Positions 9,333 through 17,289 of a stretch of 64,000 nt of DNA are shown one piece after another. Location of the stretch: NCBI RefSeq assembly GCF_017877055.1, contig NZ_JAGIPG010000003.1, forward strand, positions 1-64,000, in the 5' to 3' direction. Origin of the DNA: Neorhizobium galegae (lineage in GTDB: Bacteria; Pseudomonadota; Alphaproteobacteria; Rhizobiales; Rhizobiaceae). The notes beneath the pieces are model-generated. The model worked only from the letters and a program-made list of their open reading frames with translations. It was not told where the DNA came from and did not search any database. Positions within the stretch are counted from its first letter, which is position 1. Each line of letters opens with the position of its first letter. The position numbers were made by a program, and so were the translations under genes.

Positions 9333-9983
9333 ATGGAGCAGCTTAGCAAGAAACTCGGATTGAGGGGCCGCCAGCGACACCGCCGGCACCGTGATATTGT
9401 CTTCGCCGCCGCCGAACTCTTTGCCGCCAAGGGATTCGCCGAAACCACGATGGAAGACATCGCCACGAGAGCGGAGGTTTCCCCGCCAACCATATACAAT
9501 TACTTCCGCTCCAAGAGCGACATACTCTTGGGTCTGCTGGAGATCAGCAAGGAGATGATGGACAAGTCCTTAGATCGCATCATCGAAGACCCCAAAGGTG
9601 ATCCCATTGACGTAGTTTGCGAATTTGTGCGCATCGATCTCGAGGACGCGTACGACTATCGCCAGAAGAACGTCTGGCGAATGATCTCCGCCGCTGCGCT
9701 CGAAGCCAATGATGAGCGGCGCAGTTCTTACATGAAGGTTCAGTCCATTTTTACCGTAAAACTGGAGAAGCTGCTGCGCCAGATGCAGGCGCGGGGCTCG
9801 ATCACCGCCGAAGTCGATCCCATCGTCGCGGCCCAGCTTTTGAATGCGATTACCCGCGACGTTTTTCGGCTGTACATCAGCGTTGACGCAATGAGTATTG
9901 AAGAAATGCATGCCCGCTTTCGAAGCCAAGTAACACTCCTTTGGCAGGCCATGCGGACGCACTCGAAAAAAGCAACGTCGTAG
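9333..9983 (+). CDS. TetR/AcrR-family transcriptional regulator
   Basis: A 216-residue TetR-type repressor. Residues about 18-65 form the N-terminal DNA-binding domain: AAELFAAKGFAETTMEDIATRAEVSPPTIYNYF is a textbook TetR helix-turn-helix with the conserved Tyr-Asn-Tyr-Phe recognition turn. The C-terminal two thirds are the ligand-binding helical bundle. It is transcribed away from the Pot-type catabolic operon across a 326-base region and is the obvious candidate regulator of it, with the substrate or an intermediate as inducer (inference). Confidence 0.9.
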   Translation: MEQLSKKLGLRGRQRHRRHRDIVFAAAELFAAKGFAETTMEDIATRAEVSPPTIYNYFRSKSDILLGLLEISKEMMDKSLDRIIEDPKGDPIDVVCEFVRIDLEDAYDYRQKNVWRMISAAALEANDERRSSYMKVQSIFTVKLEKLLRQMQARGSITAEVDPIVAAQLLNAITRDVFRLYISVDAMSIEEMHARFRSQVTLLWQAMRTHSKKATS

Positions 9984-10077
9984 GCCCTTGAGGCGGTAAA
10001 TGAGTTAGACCATGTAGCTACCCCCGGGCGATGTCACGTTGTCAGTGGCTTAACGGTTGGCGGATAATTGGGCAGGG

Positions 10078-10883
10078 GGCGATGTCATGTTAACTGGGGC
10101 TGGAAGATTTTGCGGCTATGTCGCCGTGATGAGCCAGAGCCCGGTCAATTATAAACGTCATCGCTTTCCGCCGTCTGTGATTTCCCATGCAGTCTGGCTG
10201 TATTTCCGATTTCCATTGAGCCTGCGCCTGATCGAAGAGAGGCTGCTGGAGCGCGGCATCGTCGTTTCGCATGAATCGATCCGATGCTGGGCAAAGAAGT
10301 TCGGCCTCGACTATGCCGCCCGCTTGCGGCGGAAAGCGCCAGCCCGAATGACGTGTGGCATCTGGACGAGGTGGTCGTGACGATCGGCAGGCGGAAACAC
10401 TGGCTCTGGCGTGCCGTGGACCAAGACGGTTATGGACTCGACGAAATTGTGCAGGCTCGCCGCAATACCAAAGCGGCGAAGCGGGTTCTGGTCCGGTTGA
10501 TGAAGAGGCAGGGATGCCAGCCCAAGCGCATGGTCACTGACAAGCTCCGTTCATACGGCGCTGCAAGGCGTCAGGTCATGCCGGACGTCGAGCATCGATC
10601 GCACAAGGGCTTGAACAACCGTGCTGAAAACTCGCACCTGCCGCGGCGGAAACGGGAGCGGGTGATGCAGCGGTTCCGTTCGGCAGGCGCGTTGCAACGT
10701 TTCGTCAGCGTCTTCTCCGTGGTTCGCAATCTCTTTGTCCCAACCCGCCCGAAAAAGACAGCCATCGATGTCCACCTGCATCGCCTCAGGGCGATCGCCC
10801 ATTGGAGGAATGCGGCCGCCATCGCCGCGTGATTAATGCAAGCCTGCCCATTGCGCACTCCTCCCTATTAACCTGACATCACC
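10078..10883 (+). mobile_element. IS6-family insertion sequence (806 bp)
   Basis: Imperfect terminal inverted repeats bound a transposase gene: the left end at 10078-10096 and the right end at 10865-10883 share GG(C/T)GATGTCA(T/G)GTTAA when the right is reverse-complemented. The 806-base length is normal for IS6. No 8-base target duplication is visible (left flank GGGCAGGG, right flank GGTTTTCG), so one side may have recombined. A second, similar end-like sequence (GGGCGATGTCACGTT) sits just outside at about 10026-10040. The right end cuts an IS66 tnpA gene. Confidence 0.7.
10129..10832 (+). pseudogene. IS6-family transposase, frameshifted
   Basis: The DDE transposase is split over two frames. 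The first frame (from ATG 10129, MSQSPVNYKRHRFPP) carries the helix-turn-helix part up to KKFGLDYAARLRRKAP; the second gives SPNDVWHLDEVVV onward to 10832. The switch is near 10339-10345, where one base appears to be missing. All catalytic parts are still present: Asp in HLDEV, Asp in VTDKLRSY and Glu in RKRERVM. Programmed frameshifting is not usual in IS6, so I read it as an inactivating mutation or a sequencing error. Confidence 0.75.
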
Positions 10884-11101
10884 GGTTTTCGGGCGAGCCG
10901 TCGGCATGTGAACAATTGCGGCGGCGTCAACCCATGCCGCCGCGCCACAGAGCACACCGTCACGCCAGGCTCGCAACTCTCCGCGATGATCCGCGCCTTC
11001 TGATCGTCGGTCCATTCGCGACGACGGCCATTGCCAGTGAACATCCCAAACCGGCGTACTGGCTCATCCTTGGATTTAAGCGCAAGCTCTGAAATGGACA
11101 T
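10884..11101 (-). pseudogene. IS66 TnpA (orfA) fragment, truncated by the IS6 element
   Basis: The minus-strand frame from ATG 11101 (MSISELAL) reads like the IS66 accessory protein Tnp[10 protein letters not shown], then [39 protein letters not shown] and RRLAR. This is the helix-turn-helix N-terminal two thirds. It runs straight into the IS6 right inverted repeat at 10883, which supplies six foreign residues and a stop, so the C-terminus is lost. No TnpB or TnpC follows. Between 11102 and 11302 I see no gene; it probably holds the outer IS66 end and the promoter of the glycan cluster. Confidence 0.7.
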
Positions 11102-11302
11102 ATGTCCAAGCCCTCTTTCGAGGTTGAACATCAATGATCAAGCGATGATCCGGAAGATGGGATCAGGACAGCGCTTGCAAGGAAACTATAACCACTATGA
11201 CACCGACACCATCTCATGGCGCGTCATCGTAGCAGTCGTTGACAGAAAAACTCTTTTTCCCTAATTGGAAGGCCCATTCGATCCGGGAGAGGCAGCGACC
11301 TG

Positions 11303-12238
11303 ATGCAATTTTCAATAGTAATTCCGATCTACGGGGATGGCTATTTGGCAAGAAACTGCTGCGAGGAACTACAGCACGTCTTTCAGGCATACTTTGAAAA
11401 AACTGATATCTCCGCGGACATGGAGCTGATTTTTATTAACGACGGCAGCCCAAACAACTCCTTGGAAATTCTCAAAGAAGTCCGGAACGACTTCAATTTT
11501 GTTAAAGTCGTTGATCTCTCGCGCAACTTTGGACAGCACGCGGCAATTGCCTGTGGTTTTCAATTGGCATCTGGCAAGTATGTAATGCGCATGAACGTAG
11601 ACTGTCAGGACCCGCCTTCCGAGGCTCCCAAACTGCTCGATGCCGTTAGAACTGGGCAATATGATCTCGTAATCGGCCAGTACAGGAAGCGGAATAGCCC
11701 TCTGATGGACCGAATTACTTCTAAATTGTACTTTTGGATTTTCGAACTGTTCACGGGCCTCCGTTCCCCGCCTCACACATCCCCTATGCGAGTGATGAAT
11801 AGAACATTCGTGGACGTTTATAACAGTCTGACGGAGAAAGCCCGCTTCCCGCAAGGCCTCGATCAATGGCTGGGCTTCCGCCATCATTACGTCGAAATCA
11901 TTCACAGGGAACGGGCCGACGGTAAGTCGTCCTACAATTTTCGTAAGCGATTGAGGCTTGCCCTGACGGGAATTCTCTATTTTTCAGATAGACCGCTGAA
12001 GTTCATCGCAGGAATTGGACTCGCCTTCGCCCTTATCGGCGCTTTACTTGGCACCTTTGTGGTCGTGCAAAAGCTGTTGGGCGCCACTGTTATGCCGGGT
12101 TACACGTCACTTGCCGCAATCGGCCTGATCGGATTCGGCGTTCAGGTGGGCAGTACAGGCGTACTTGGTCTGTATCTGGGACGGGTCTTTACCGAGGTAC
12201 AAAACAGGCCGCTTTATATCGTCCGTGAAATTCTCTAA
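11303..12238 (+). CDS. family 2 glycosyltransferase, polyprenyl-phosphate type (ArnC/GtrB/DPM1-like)
   Basis: A 311-residue GT-A transferase with two C-terminal membrane helices (about residues 230-260 and 270-300). Catalytic features: INDGSP at 45-50, NVDCQDPP around 98-105 (Asp100 replaces the usual DxD start) and the GQH loop near 77. This domain order marks enzymes that put a sugar from a nucleotide donor onto undecaprenyl phosphate on the cytoplasmic face. With the SMR protein and the GT-C protein in the same cluster it suggests lipid-linked sugar made inside, flipped, and transferred outside. It opens the AT-richer block. Confidence 0.82.
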   Translation: MQFSIVIPIYGDGYLARNCCEELQHVFQAYFEKTDISADMELIFINDGSPNNSLEILKEVRNDFNFVKVVDLSRNFGQHAAIACGFQLASGKYVMRMNVDCQDPPSEAPKLLDAVRTGQYDLVIGQYRKRNSPLMDRITSKLYFWIFELFTGLRSPPHTSPMRVMNRTFVDVYNSLTEKARFPQGLDQWLGFRHHYVEIIHRERADGKSSYNFRKRLRLALTGILYFSDRPLKFIAGIGLAFALIGALLGTFVVVQKLLGATVMPGYTSLAAIGLIGFGVQVGSTGVLGLYLGRVFTEVQNRPLYIVREIL

Positions 12239-12260
12239 TACACGACAAGGAAATCAGAGC

Positions 12261-13031
12261 ATGTCAACGGGTCACGAGTCGTCAATCCTTTCCTACTCAC
12301 CAAGTGATGCACTGGAGTCGAGGAAAGAAATTTTTGATATCATGCAGTCCTATCAAGCAACGGATGAGGAGAAGGAGCGTTCGCTCGGTCTTTTTCTAAG
12401 AGGTTCGTTGCTGGCTAGGATCCTAGGCGTCGCTGAGATCTATCAGAAGATAGTTTCTCTTCCGGGGATTGTCATGGATATCGGCACGTGGAGAGGCCAA
12501 ACGGCCGTATTGTGCGAGAACCTTCGCGCAATTTACGAGCCTCTTCATTTCAACCGGCGTATTGTCTGCTTCGACACATTTGAAGGCTATGCGGGATTCT
12601 CTGACAAAGATAAGTCAACCGAGCTCCATAGGGAGGGAACTTACGATCTCGGCGGAGAGGACTACTCCAAATTTCTTAGCAGGCTGCTCGTCTTGCACGA
12701 ACGCAGTAACGCTATGGGGAACTACAACGGCAAGCACAAAGTCATCAAGGGCGATTGTCGCGTCGAGATCCCGAACTTTTTCAAAGAAAATCCTGGGGAG
12801 TTCGTCTCCTTAGCCTTTTTCGACGTTAATTCGTACGATCCTACTCTGAAGTCCTTTAGGGATGTCTGGGACCGCCTGGTGCCCGGTGGCATTGTCGCGT
12901 TCTGGCAGATCAGTCGCGGTGTTGCCGTTCAGGCCGAGGGCCAAGTTTACGCGGACAACATTCTGACGAAAGTGCCCCATAAAATCTACCGGAGTTCGAC
13001 TTATCCGGGCCTCTGCTATTTGGTTAAATAG
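12261..13031 (+). CDS. class I SAM-dependent O-methyltransferase, TylF/macrocin-type
   Basis: A 256-residue protein with a methyltransferase fold: VMDIGTWRGQTAVL (SAM-binding loop, around residue 70-83), CFDTFEGYAG (the TylF-family DTFEG motif) and IKGDCRVEIPNFF. TylF/MycF enzymes methylate deoxysugar hydroxyls with Mg2+; this one lacks the clear aspartate pair I would expect in the FFDVNSYDPT segment but keeps the layout. Start ATG 12261 follows AAGGAAAT and 22 bases after the glycosyltransferase stop. Most likely methylates a sugar of the surface glycan; acceptor unknown. Confidence 0.7.
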   Translation: MSTGHESSILSYSPSDALESRKEIFDIMQSYQATDEEKERSLGLFLRGSLLARILGVAEIYQKIVSLPGIVMDIGTWRGQTAVLCENLRAIYEPLHFNRRIVCFDTFEGYAGFSDKDKSTELHREGTYDLGGEDYSKFLSRLLVLHERSNAMGNYNGKHKVIKGDCRVEIPNFFKENPGEFVSLAFFDVNSYDPTLKSFRDVWDRLVPGGIVAFWQISRGVAVQAEGQVYADNILTKVPHKIYRSSTYPGLCYLVK

Positions 13032-13057
13032 CCATCTAATTCAGCTGTTGGGTTCTC

Positions 13058-14527
13058 ATGGAAACAGTTATAATCGGAAACGGGATCATTGCCCTGACAA
13101 CCGCGTTTCGCCTCGCGAAAAGGGCAAGCGCTCGGGATCTTATCACTATCATCGGGCCGCGCGCCCGCGCGGGTTCTGCGACCCGAGCGGCGGGCGCCAT
13201 GCTGAACTCGTTTGCCGAGATCGAAAAAGGATCGCTCGATCACGAAATTGACATGTTCCGTTTCGAACTCAGCCATTTAGCGGGGAGAATGTGGCCGCGC
13301 TTCGAGAATGAAATGATCGAAGCCGGCGCATCTTGTCTGCCATTGGGATGCAGGAAGTGCTCTGGCTTCGGCGGCGGCGGTTGCGTTGATACCGGTACCT
13401 ACGTTGTCAATAACACCGCCGCAGATGATCTGGATGACGAAAACTACGATGCAATCGTCGATGCCCTAGAGCAATTCGACGAACCGTTCAGGCATGTCTC
13501 GCCAAGAGACATCCCAAACTATCTGCCGGAACAGAAGGCGCGAGCAACACGCGCCCTCTACATTGAAAATGAAGGCTGGTTCAATCCGAAACTAATTTTG
13601 GAGAAGCTCGACAATCTTCTCAAGCGGTTCCCTCAGGTAAGGTTCGTTGATGCCGAAGCACAACGGCTGTTGAAGACGGCTAAGGTATTAACCGGGGTTG
13701 TGCTTTCGAATGGGGAAACGCTCGTTGGTGACACCTACCTCCTGGCGACAGGGGCGACGGTCACGGATCTGATTGAAAAGAGCGATCTGGGGATTGATAT
13801 CCAGCGCATTTTCTATGGCGTTGGGGTTTCGCTTGAAATCAGAAGCCGCGACTTTCCGCACACCAAGGTCATAAGGACGCCTAACAGGGGGCTCGCGTGC
13901 GGTATTTACAGCGTACCATTCTTCCGTGATCCCGACGAGCCACAAGACCATATCCTGATCGGTGCGACGAATTTTATTTCTCCCACTCCGTACAACTATG
14001 GCCGCCTTACCAGCGTCGAAACGCTGATGAAAGCCGCTATGGAACAGATCAACGTTAATTTTTACAAGGCTGATCTCGTCGGCATCAATGTAGGCTGGCG
14101 TCCGACAAGCCAGGATGGCTATCCGCTGATCGGCCGGACCTCGATTTCGAACCTAGTTGTCTGCACCGGGACCAAGCGTGACGGGTTTCATCTGTCGCCG
14201 CTGCTTTCGGAGATACTGGCGAACATCATACATGGCGACAAGACGGATGAACGCCTTGAGTGGTTTCATCCCGAACGCAAGCCGTTGCGTATTCTTAGCC
14301 GCGAGGCAGCAATCGAGAAATCAATCAAGCATATGATGAGCGCCGCCTATCAGCACGGCTTTACGCCTTCACCAGGCGGACTTACGCGACAAATCATCGA
14401 AAGTCATAAGGCCAACTTAGAAAGGCTGCATGATGATGTCGGAGCCCACGACTGGGGCATCCCGCCGGACATGCTGGATATGTACCGGTACGGTCATGCG
14501 AAAACTGACCTGCGGCAAAATAAATGA
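13058..14527 (+). CDS. FAD-dependent oxidoreductase, DAO-like, in the glycan cluster
   Basis: A 489-residue flavoprotein. GNGIIA near residues 7-12 is the nucleotide-binding loop (middle Gly of the usual GxGxxG replaced), followed by GSATRAAGAML, and a C-terminal FAD-closing segment with GWRPTSQDGYPLIGRT at about 350. Those features fit the DAO/glycine-oxidase superfamily. Four cysteines cluster at residues 93, 98, 101 and 109 around a glycine run (SGFGGGG), which is not typical of DAO proteins and could bind a metal or form disulfides. The last codons overlap the SMR gene by 4 bases (ATGA). Whether it oxidises an amino sugar or another cluster intermediate is unknown. Confidence 0.72.
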   Translation: METVIIGNGIIALTTAFRLAKRASARDLITIIGPRARAGSATRAAGAMLNSFAEIEKGSLDHEIDMFRFELSHLAGRMWPRFENEMIEAGASCLPLGCRKCSGFGGGGCVDTGTYVVNNTAADDLDDENYDAIVDALEQFDEPFRHVSPRDIPNYLPEQKARATRALYIENEGWFNPKLILEKLDNLLKRFPQVRFVDAEAQRLLKTAKVLTGVVLSNGETLVGDTYLLATGATVTDLIEKSDLGIDIQRIFYGVGVSLEIRSRDFPHTKVIRTPNRGLACGIYSVPFFRDPDEPQDHILIGATNFISPTPYNYGRLTSVETLMKAAMEQINVNFYKADLVGINVGWRPTSQDGYPLIGRTSISNLVVCTGTKRDGFHLSPLLSEILANIIHGDKTDERLEWFHPERKPLRILSREAAIEKSIKHMMSAAYQHGFTPSPGGLTRQIIESHKANLERLHDDVGAHDWGIPPDMLDMYRYGHAKTDLRQNK

Positions 14528-14892
14528 GATTTTTTCTCGCACTGGCTCCGACCATCTCCTTCGTAGTATATGGGCAGTTGATGCTCAAGTGGCGCGTAGG
14601 CACACTTGTGAAAGCGGGAGTGCTCAATGGAGGAATTTGGGAACGATTAGTTTCCTATTTGATTGATCCCATTATCGTATCTGGCTACGTAGCGGCATTT
14701 CTCAGCTCGCTTTCGTGGATGATAGTGGTTGAGCGGTATGCGCTGAGCTTGGCATTTCCGGTCTACATTGGGATGACTGTATTTCTGGTTACGCTCGGAA
14801 GCGTCGTTCTACTGGGAGAGAATTTAAATGCACAGAGGATTCTCGGAATTTTCATAATATTACTCGGAGTTATACTTTGTAGTCAGTCGTAA
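14524..14892 (+). CDS. small four-helix membrane transporter (SMR/ArnE-like)
   Basis: A 122-residue integral membrane protein with four hydrophobic segments (about 3-22, 48-66, 72-94, 98-118) and the size and topology of the EmrE/DMT small multidrug resistance family. In polysaccharide clusters such proteins are often ArnE/ArnF-like flippases for undecaprenyl-phosphate-linked sugars. Its start overlaps the FAD gene stop (ATGA). The glycosyltransferase that would make the lipid-linked sugar is 2.3 kb upstream and the GT-C transferase is 2.4 kb downstream. A drug-efflux role cannot be excluded, but the context argues against it. Confidence 0.7.
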   Translation: MRFFLALAPTISFVVYGQLMLKWRVGTLVKAGVLNGGIWERLVSYLIDPIIVSGYVAAFLSSLSWMIVVERYALSLAFPVYIGMTVFLVTLGSVVLLGENLNAQRILGIFIILLGVILCSQS

Positions 14893-14962
14893 TAGATGCT
14901 GACTGATTGGTGCCACTAACACCATCCCTCCCTCTAAAAACGGCATAAAGTGCGGATACAAA

Positions 14963-15868
14963 ATGAGGAAATATGAGGATATCGATCAATGGCTGGAAAA
15001 AGCCAGGGCGTATTTTTCTGTAAATGCTCCGCAGTTGCTCGGCATATTTGACACCTATTCCGCAGAAGCGCGATTTTCGGTTGACCATATCCGTGGGGAC
15101 CTGGAATCTTTGCGCCCGGATGCGAAGATTCTAGAGGTTGGCGCAGGTTCCTTTCTGCTGACATGCTTTCTAAAGTCTGCAGGTTACCAGATCGTTGGAC
15201 TTGAACCCGTCGGCGATGGATTTTCACACTTTGATCAAATGAGGACCTTGGTCCTTAGGTGCGCGGCTGAAGACGGTATTGAGCCCGAGTTTCTGGGGGC
15301 TTACGCGGAAGATTTGGACGTCGATCTAGTATATGATTATGCGTTCTCAATTAATGTGATGGAGCATGTGGGAAATGTCGATCGAGTCATCGAGCGGGTT
15401 GGGCGAGCGCTAAAACTGGGGTGTTTTTACAGATTCACCTGCGCAAACTATGCCTTTCCTTACGAACCGCATTTTAATATTCCGACCCTCTTCTCAAAAA
15501 GGTTAACACGTTACGTGTTTGACAGCCGGATCAGGTCCAAGGCGGACCTACTTGATAACGAGGGTATCTGGGCGTCGCTTAACTGGATCACGACCTCATC
15601 AGTCAAACGAGCGGTGCGTAGGATCCCTTCTCTCAACGTCAAAATGAATACGCATATGCTTGAAAAGGCAGTGAAGCGGCTTGCAACAGACCGTGAGTTC
15701 GCAGCTCGCAGATCTCCATTTATGCTTCGTTTCGTGGCTTTCTTAGTTGCAATTAAAGCGCATAAATTTTTCTGGATCGTACCCGCCGAAATTCAACCGC
15801 TAATCGATTGTTGGGTAGAGAAAATTTCAACACAGTCCCCGACTACACTGTCGCAGGTTGCAACCTAA
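14963..15868 (+). CDS. class I SAM-dependent methyltransferase
   Basis: A 301-residue protein with a SAM-binding motif (KILEVGAGSFLLTCF around residue 53-67, then VGLEP as the acidic end of beta-2) and a typical motif II/III (FSINVMEHVGNVDRVI), as in UbiE/sugar methyltransferases. The C-terminal ~120 residues are unusual and hydrophobic near the end, perhaps for membrane or substrate docking. Converges with and overlaps the next methyltransferase by 4 bases at the 3' end. Together with the other two it points to a heavily methylated glycan. Confidence 0.75.
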   Translation: MRKYEDIDQWLEKARAYFSVNAPQLLGIFDTYSAEARFSVDHIRGDLESLRPDAKILEVGAGSFLLTCFLKSAGYQIVGLEPVGDGFSHFDQMRTLVLRCAAEDGIEPEFLGAYAEDLDVDLVYDYAFSINVMEHVGNVDRVIERVGRALKLGCFYRFTCANYAFPYEPHFNIPTLFSKRLTRYVFDSRIRSKADLLDNEGIWASLNWITTSSVKRAVRRIPSLNVKMNTHMLEKAVKRLATDREFAARRSPFMLRFVAFLVAIKAHKFFWIVPAEIQPLIDCWVEKISTQSPTTLSQVAT

Positions 15869-16500
15869 GGGTCCTTGCGCACAATTATCGTAAACTCATA
15901 CAATCCGTAGTCGTGGAGAAGCGCTACATTGCGCGAGAAGCGCCGCTTGCATATGTCAAAGAGCCTGAGCGGATCGGCATAATAAAGGTAGGATCGCATC
16001 TTTTCCGAGTCCGAGTATGACGTGAGGCAGTTGAACGCAAATCCCTTCCGCGACGAGGCATTCATCTTTTCTATGGTATGAATTATAGAGCTCAGCCAGT
16101 CCTCGTCCGATCGCTCGAGCCGCACGTTGAATATGCCCGACGCGACACAATAGTCCGAGGGCTCATCCAGGGAGTTCCCGACCAGGAACCGGAAATTTTG
16201 CTGGTTCTCGAACCGTGCGTTGGCAGCCGAAACCATCTGCTCGGAGATATCTATGCCCGTATATTGGAAATCGTGGTTCAGAGTTTTGAGATAGTCGACC
16301 AGCGCACCATATCCGCAACCGATGTCTCCTATTGTGTATGGAACTGTGGGGTCGACAACTTTTAGCAGTTGAGAGAACCGAAGGTTCTGGCCCGCCTCAC
16401 CATTCCAATCCACGCCCGCTGCACGGTTTCCATGCGCTCGGAGCTTGTCGGAGTAATAATTTGCCACGTCGTTGAGGAGGTCGCCGTTTTCCAAAGTCAT
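15865..16500 (-). CDS. class I SAM-dependent methyltransferase, opposite strand
   Basis: A 211-residue methyltransferase: IGDIGCGYGALVDYL is the SAM loop, YTGIDISEQMV the acidic motif and ASGIFNVRLERSDEDW motif IV. It is the only gene of the cluster on the minus strand, tail to tail with the preceding methyltransferase (4-base overlap), so it must have its own promoter in the IS-disturbed stretch upstream. An alternative GTG three codons upstream (16509) is possible. From 16501 to 16709 I see no convincing gene. Confidence 0.72.
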   Translation of the reverse strand: MTLENGDLLNDVANYYSDKLRAHGNRAAGVDWNGEAGQNLRFSQLLKVVDPTVPYTIGDIGCGYGALVDYLKTLNHDFQYTGIDISEQMVSAANARFENQQNFRFLVGNSLDEPSDYCVASGIFNVRLERSDEDWLSSIIHTIEKMNASSRKGFAFNCLTSYSDSEKMRSYLYYADPLRLFDICKRRFSRNVALLHDYGLYEFTIIVRKDP

Positions 16501-16709
16501 TCGATACACTCATGTCGTTATGGGCCGATCATGATAAACGTATCCGGTGCTTGAAAACAAACGTTATGTTTGACTTCGAGGTATCGGATCAACTCGATCG
16601 CGTCGCGCTCACTAGAGCATGTTCTGCGATCGATGAATCGATTGTGCTGTGACGACACGCGTCGAAGCTGATTCAACTGAATAGCCCCGAGTTTCGTAGA
16701 CACCGTCAG

Positions 16710-17120
16710 GCCACGACGTTGTCATGGCAGTTCCCTCGGCGGCTTATCGAGTGAACCAGATTGTGGTGTTTCAGGAACGATGAACGATGCCCAGTCCATA
16801 CTCGTGAACTGCTAGCCCTGGTCCGAATAGATCAGCACCTTGTCCTTCGGCTTGCGTCGCCACACGGCCATAAGCACGGCAGCTTTCTTTAGGATGTCTC
16901 GCTCCTCGGTGACGCGAGCCAGTTCCTTCTTCAGCCGCCTGATCTCTTCGACCTCGTCGTTGCCCTTGGCGTTCGACGCCGCAAACGTCTTCTTCCACTC
17001 GTAGAGAGAATGCTGGCTGACGCCGAGCCGCTGCGAAACCTCCGAAACCGGATAGCCTCGCTCCGTGATCTGGCGCACCGCGTCACGCTTAAACTCTTCG
17101 CTGAAATTCGATTTGCTCAT
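16710..17120 (-). pseudogene. IS3-family element remnant, tnpA joined to a tnpB tail
   Basis: From ATG 17120 a complete-looking IS3 OrfA starts (MSKSNFSEEFKRDAV, HTH with YPVSEVSQRLGVS, leucine-zipper region up to ERDILKKAA). The frame then jumps directly into late OrfB sequence (KPKDKVLIYSDQG), stops at a TAG where Ser is expected, and resumes as QFTSMDWASF; after a frameshift HHNLVHSISRRGNCHDNVVA follows and ends just before the catalytic Glu. Most of OrfB is therefore deleted. A possible outer end (complement of TGAACAGCTCCCAGATTTGT) lies around 17158-17178. The element is dead. Confidence 0.7.
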
Positions 17121-17289
17121 GATGCTCTTCTTGCTTCAAAATTAGGAAAGAAGGCGTCTACAAATCTGGGAGCTGTTCAAACTCAAGTATGGAATCACCC
17201 ATCGAAACGGGTTAAGAGGTCTCCAACATTCGGGGGGGCCGGTGATCGCGGGTAAACCGAGTAGGTTATCTGCAGTTGGGTATTGAGCA

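Noticed and set aside
16518-16703. 61-residue minus-strand frame between the methyltransferase and the IS3 relic
   Set aside because: No ribosome site and no recognisable similarity; probably random frame in IS-disturbed DNA.
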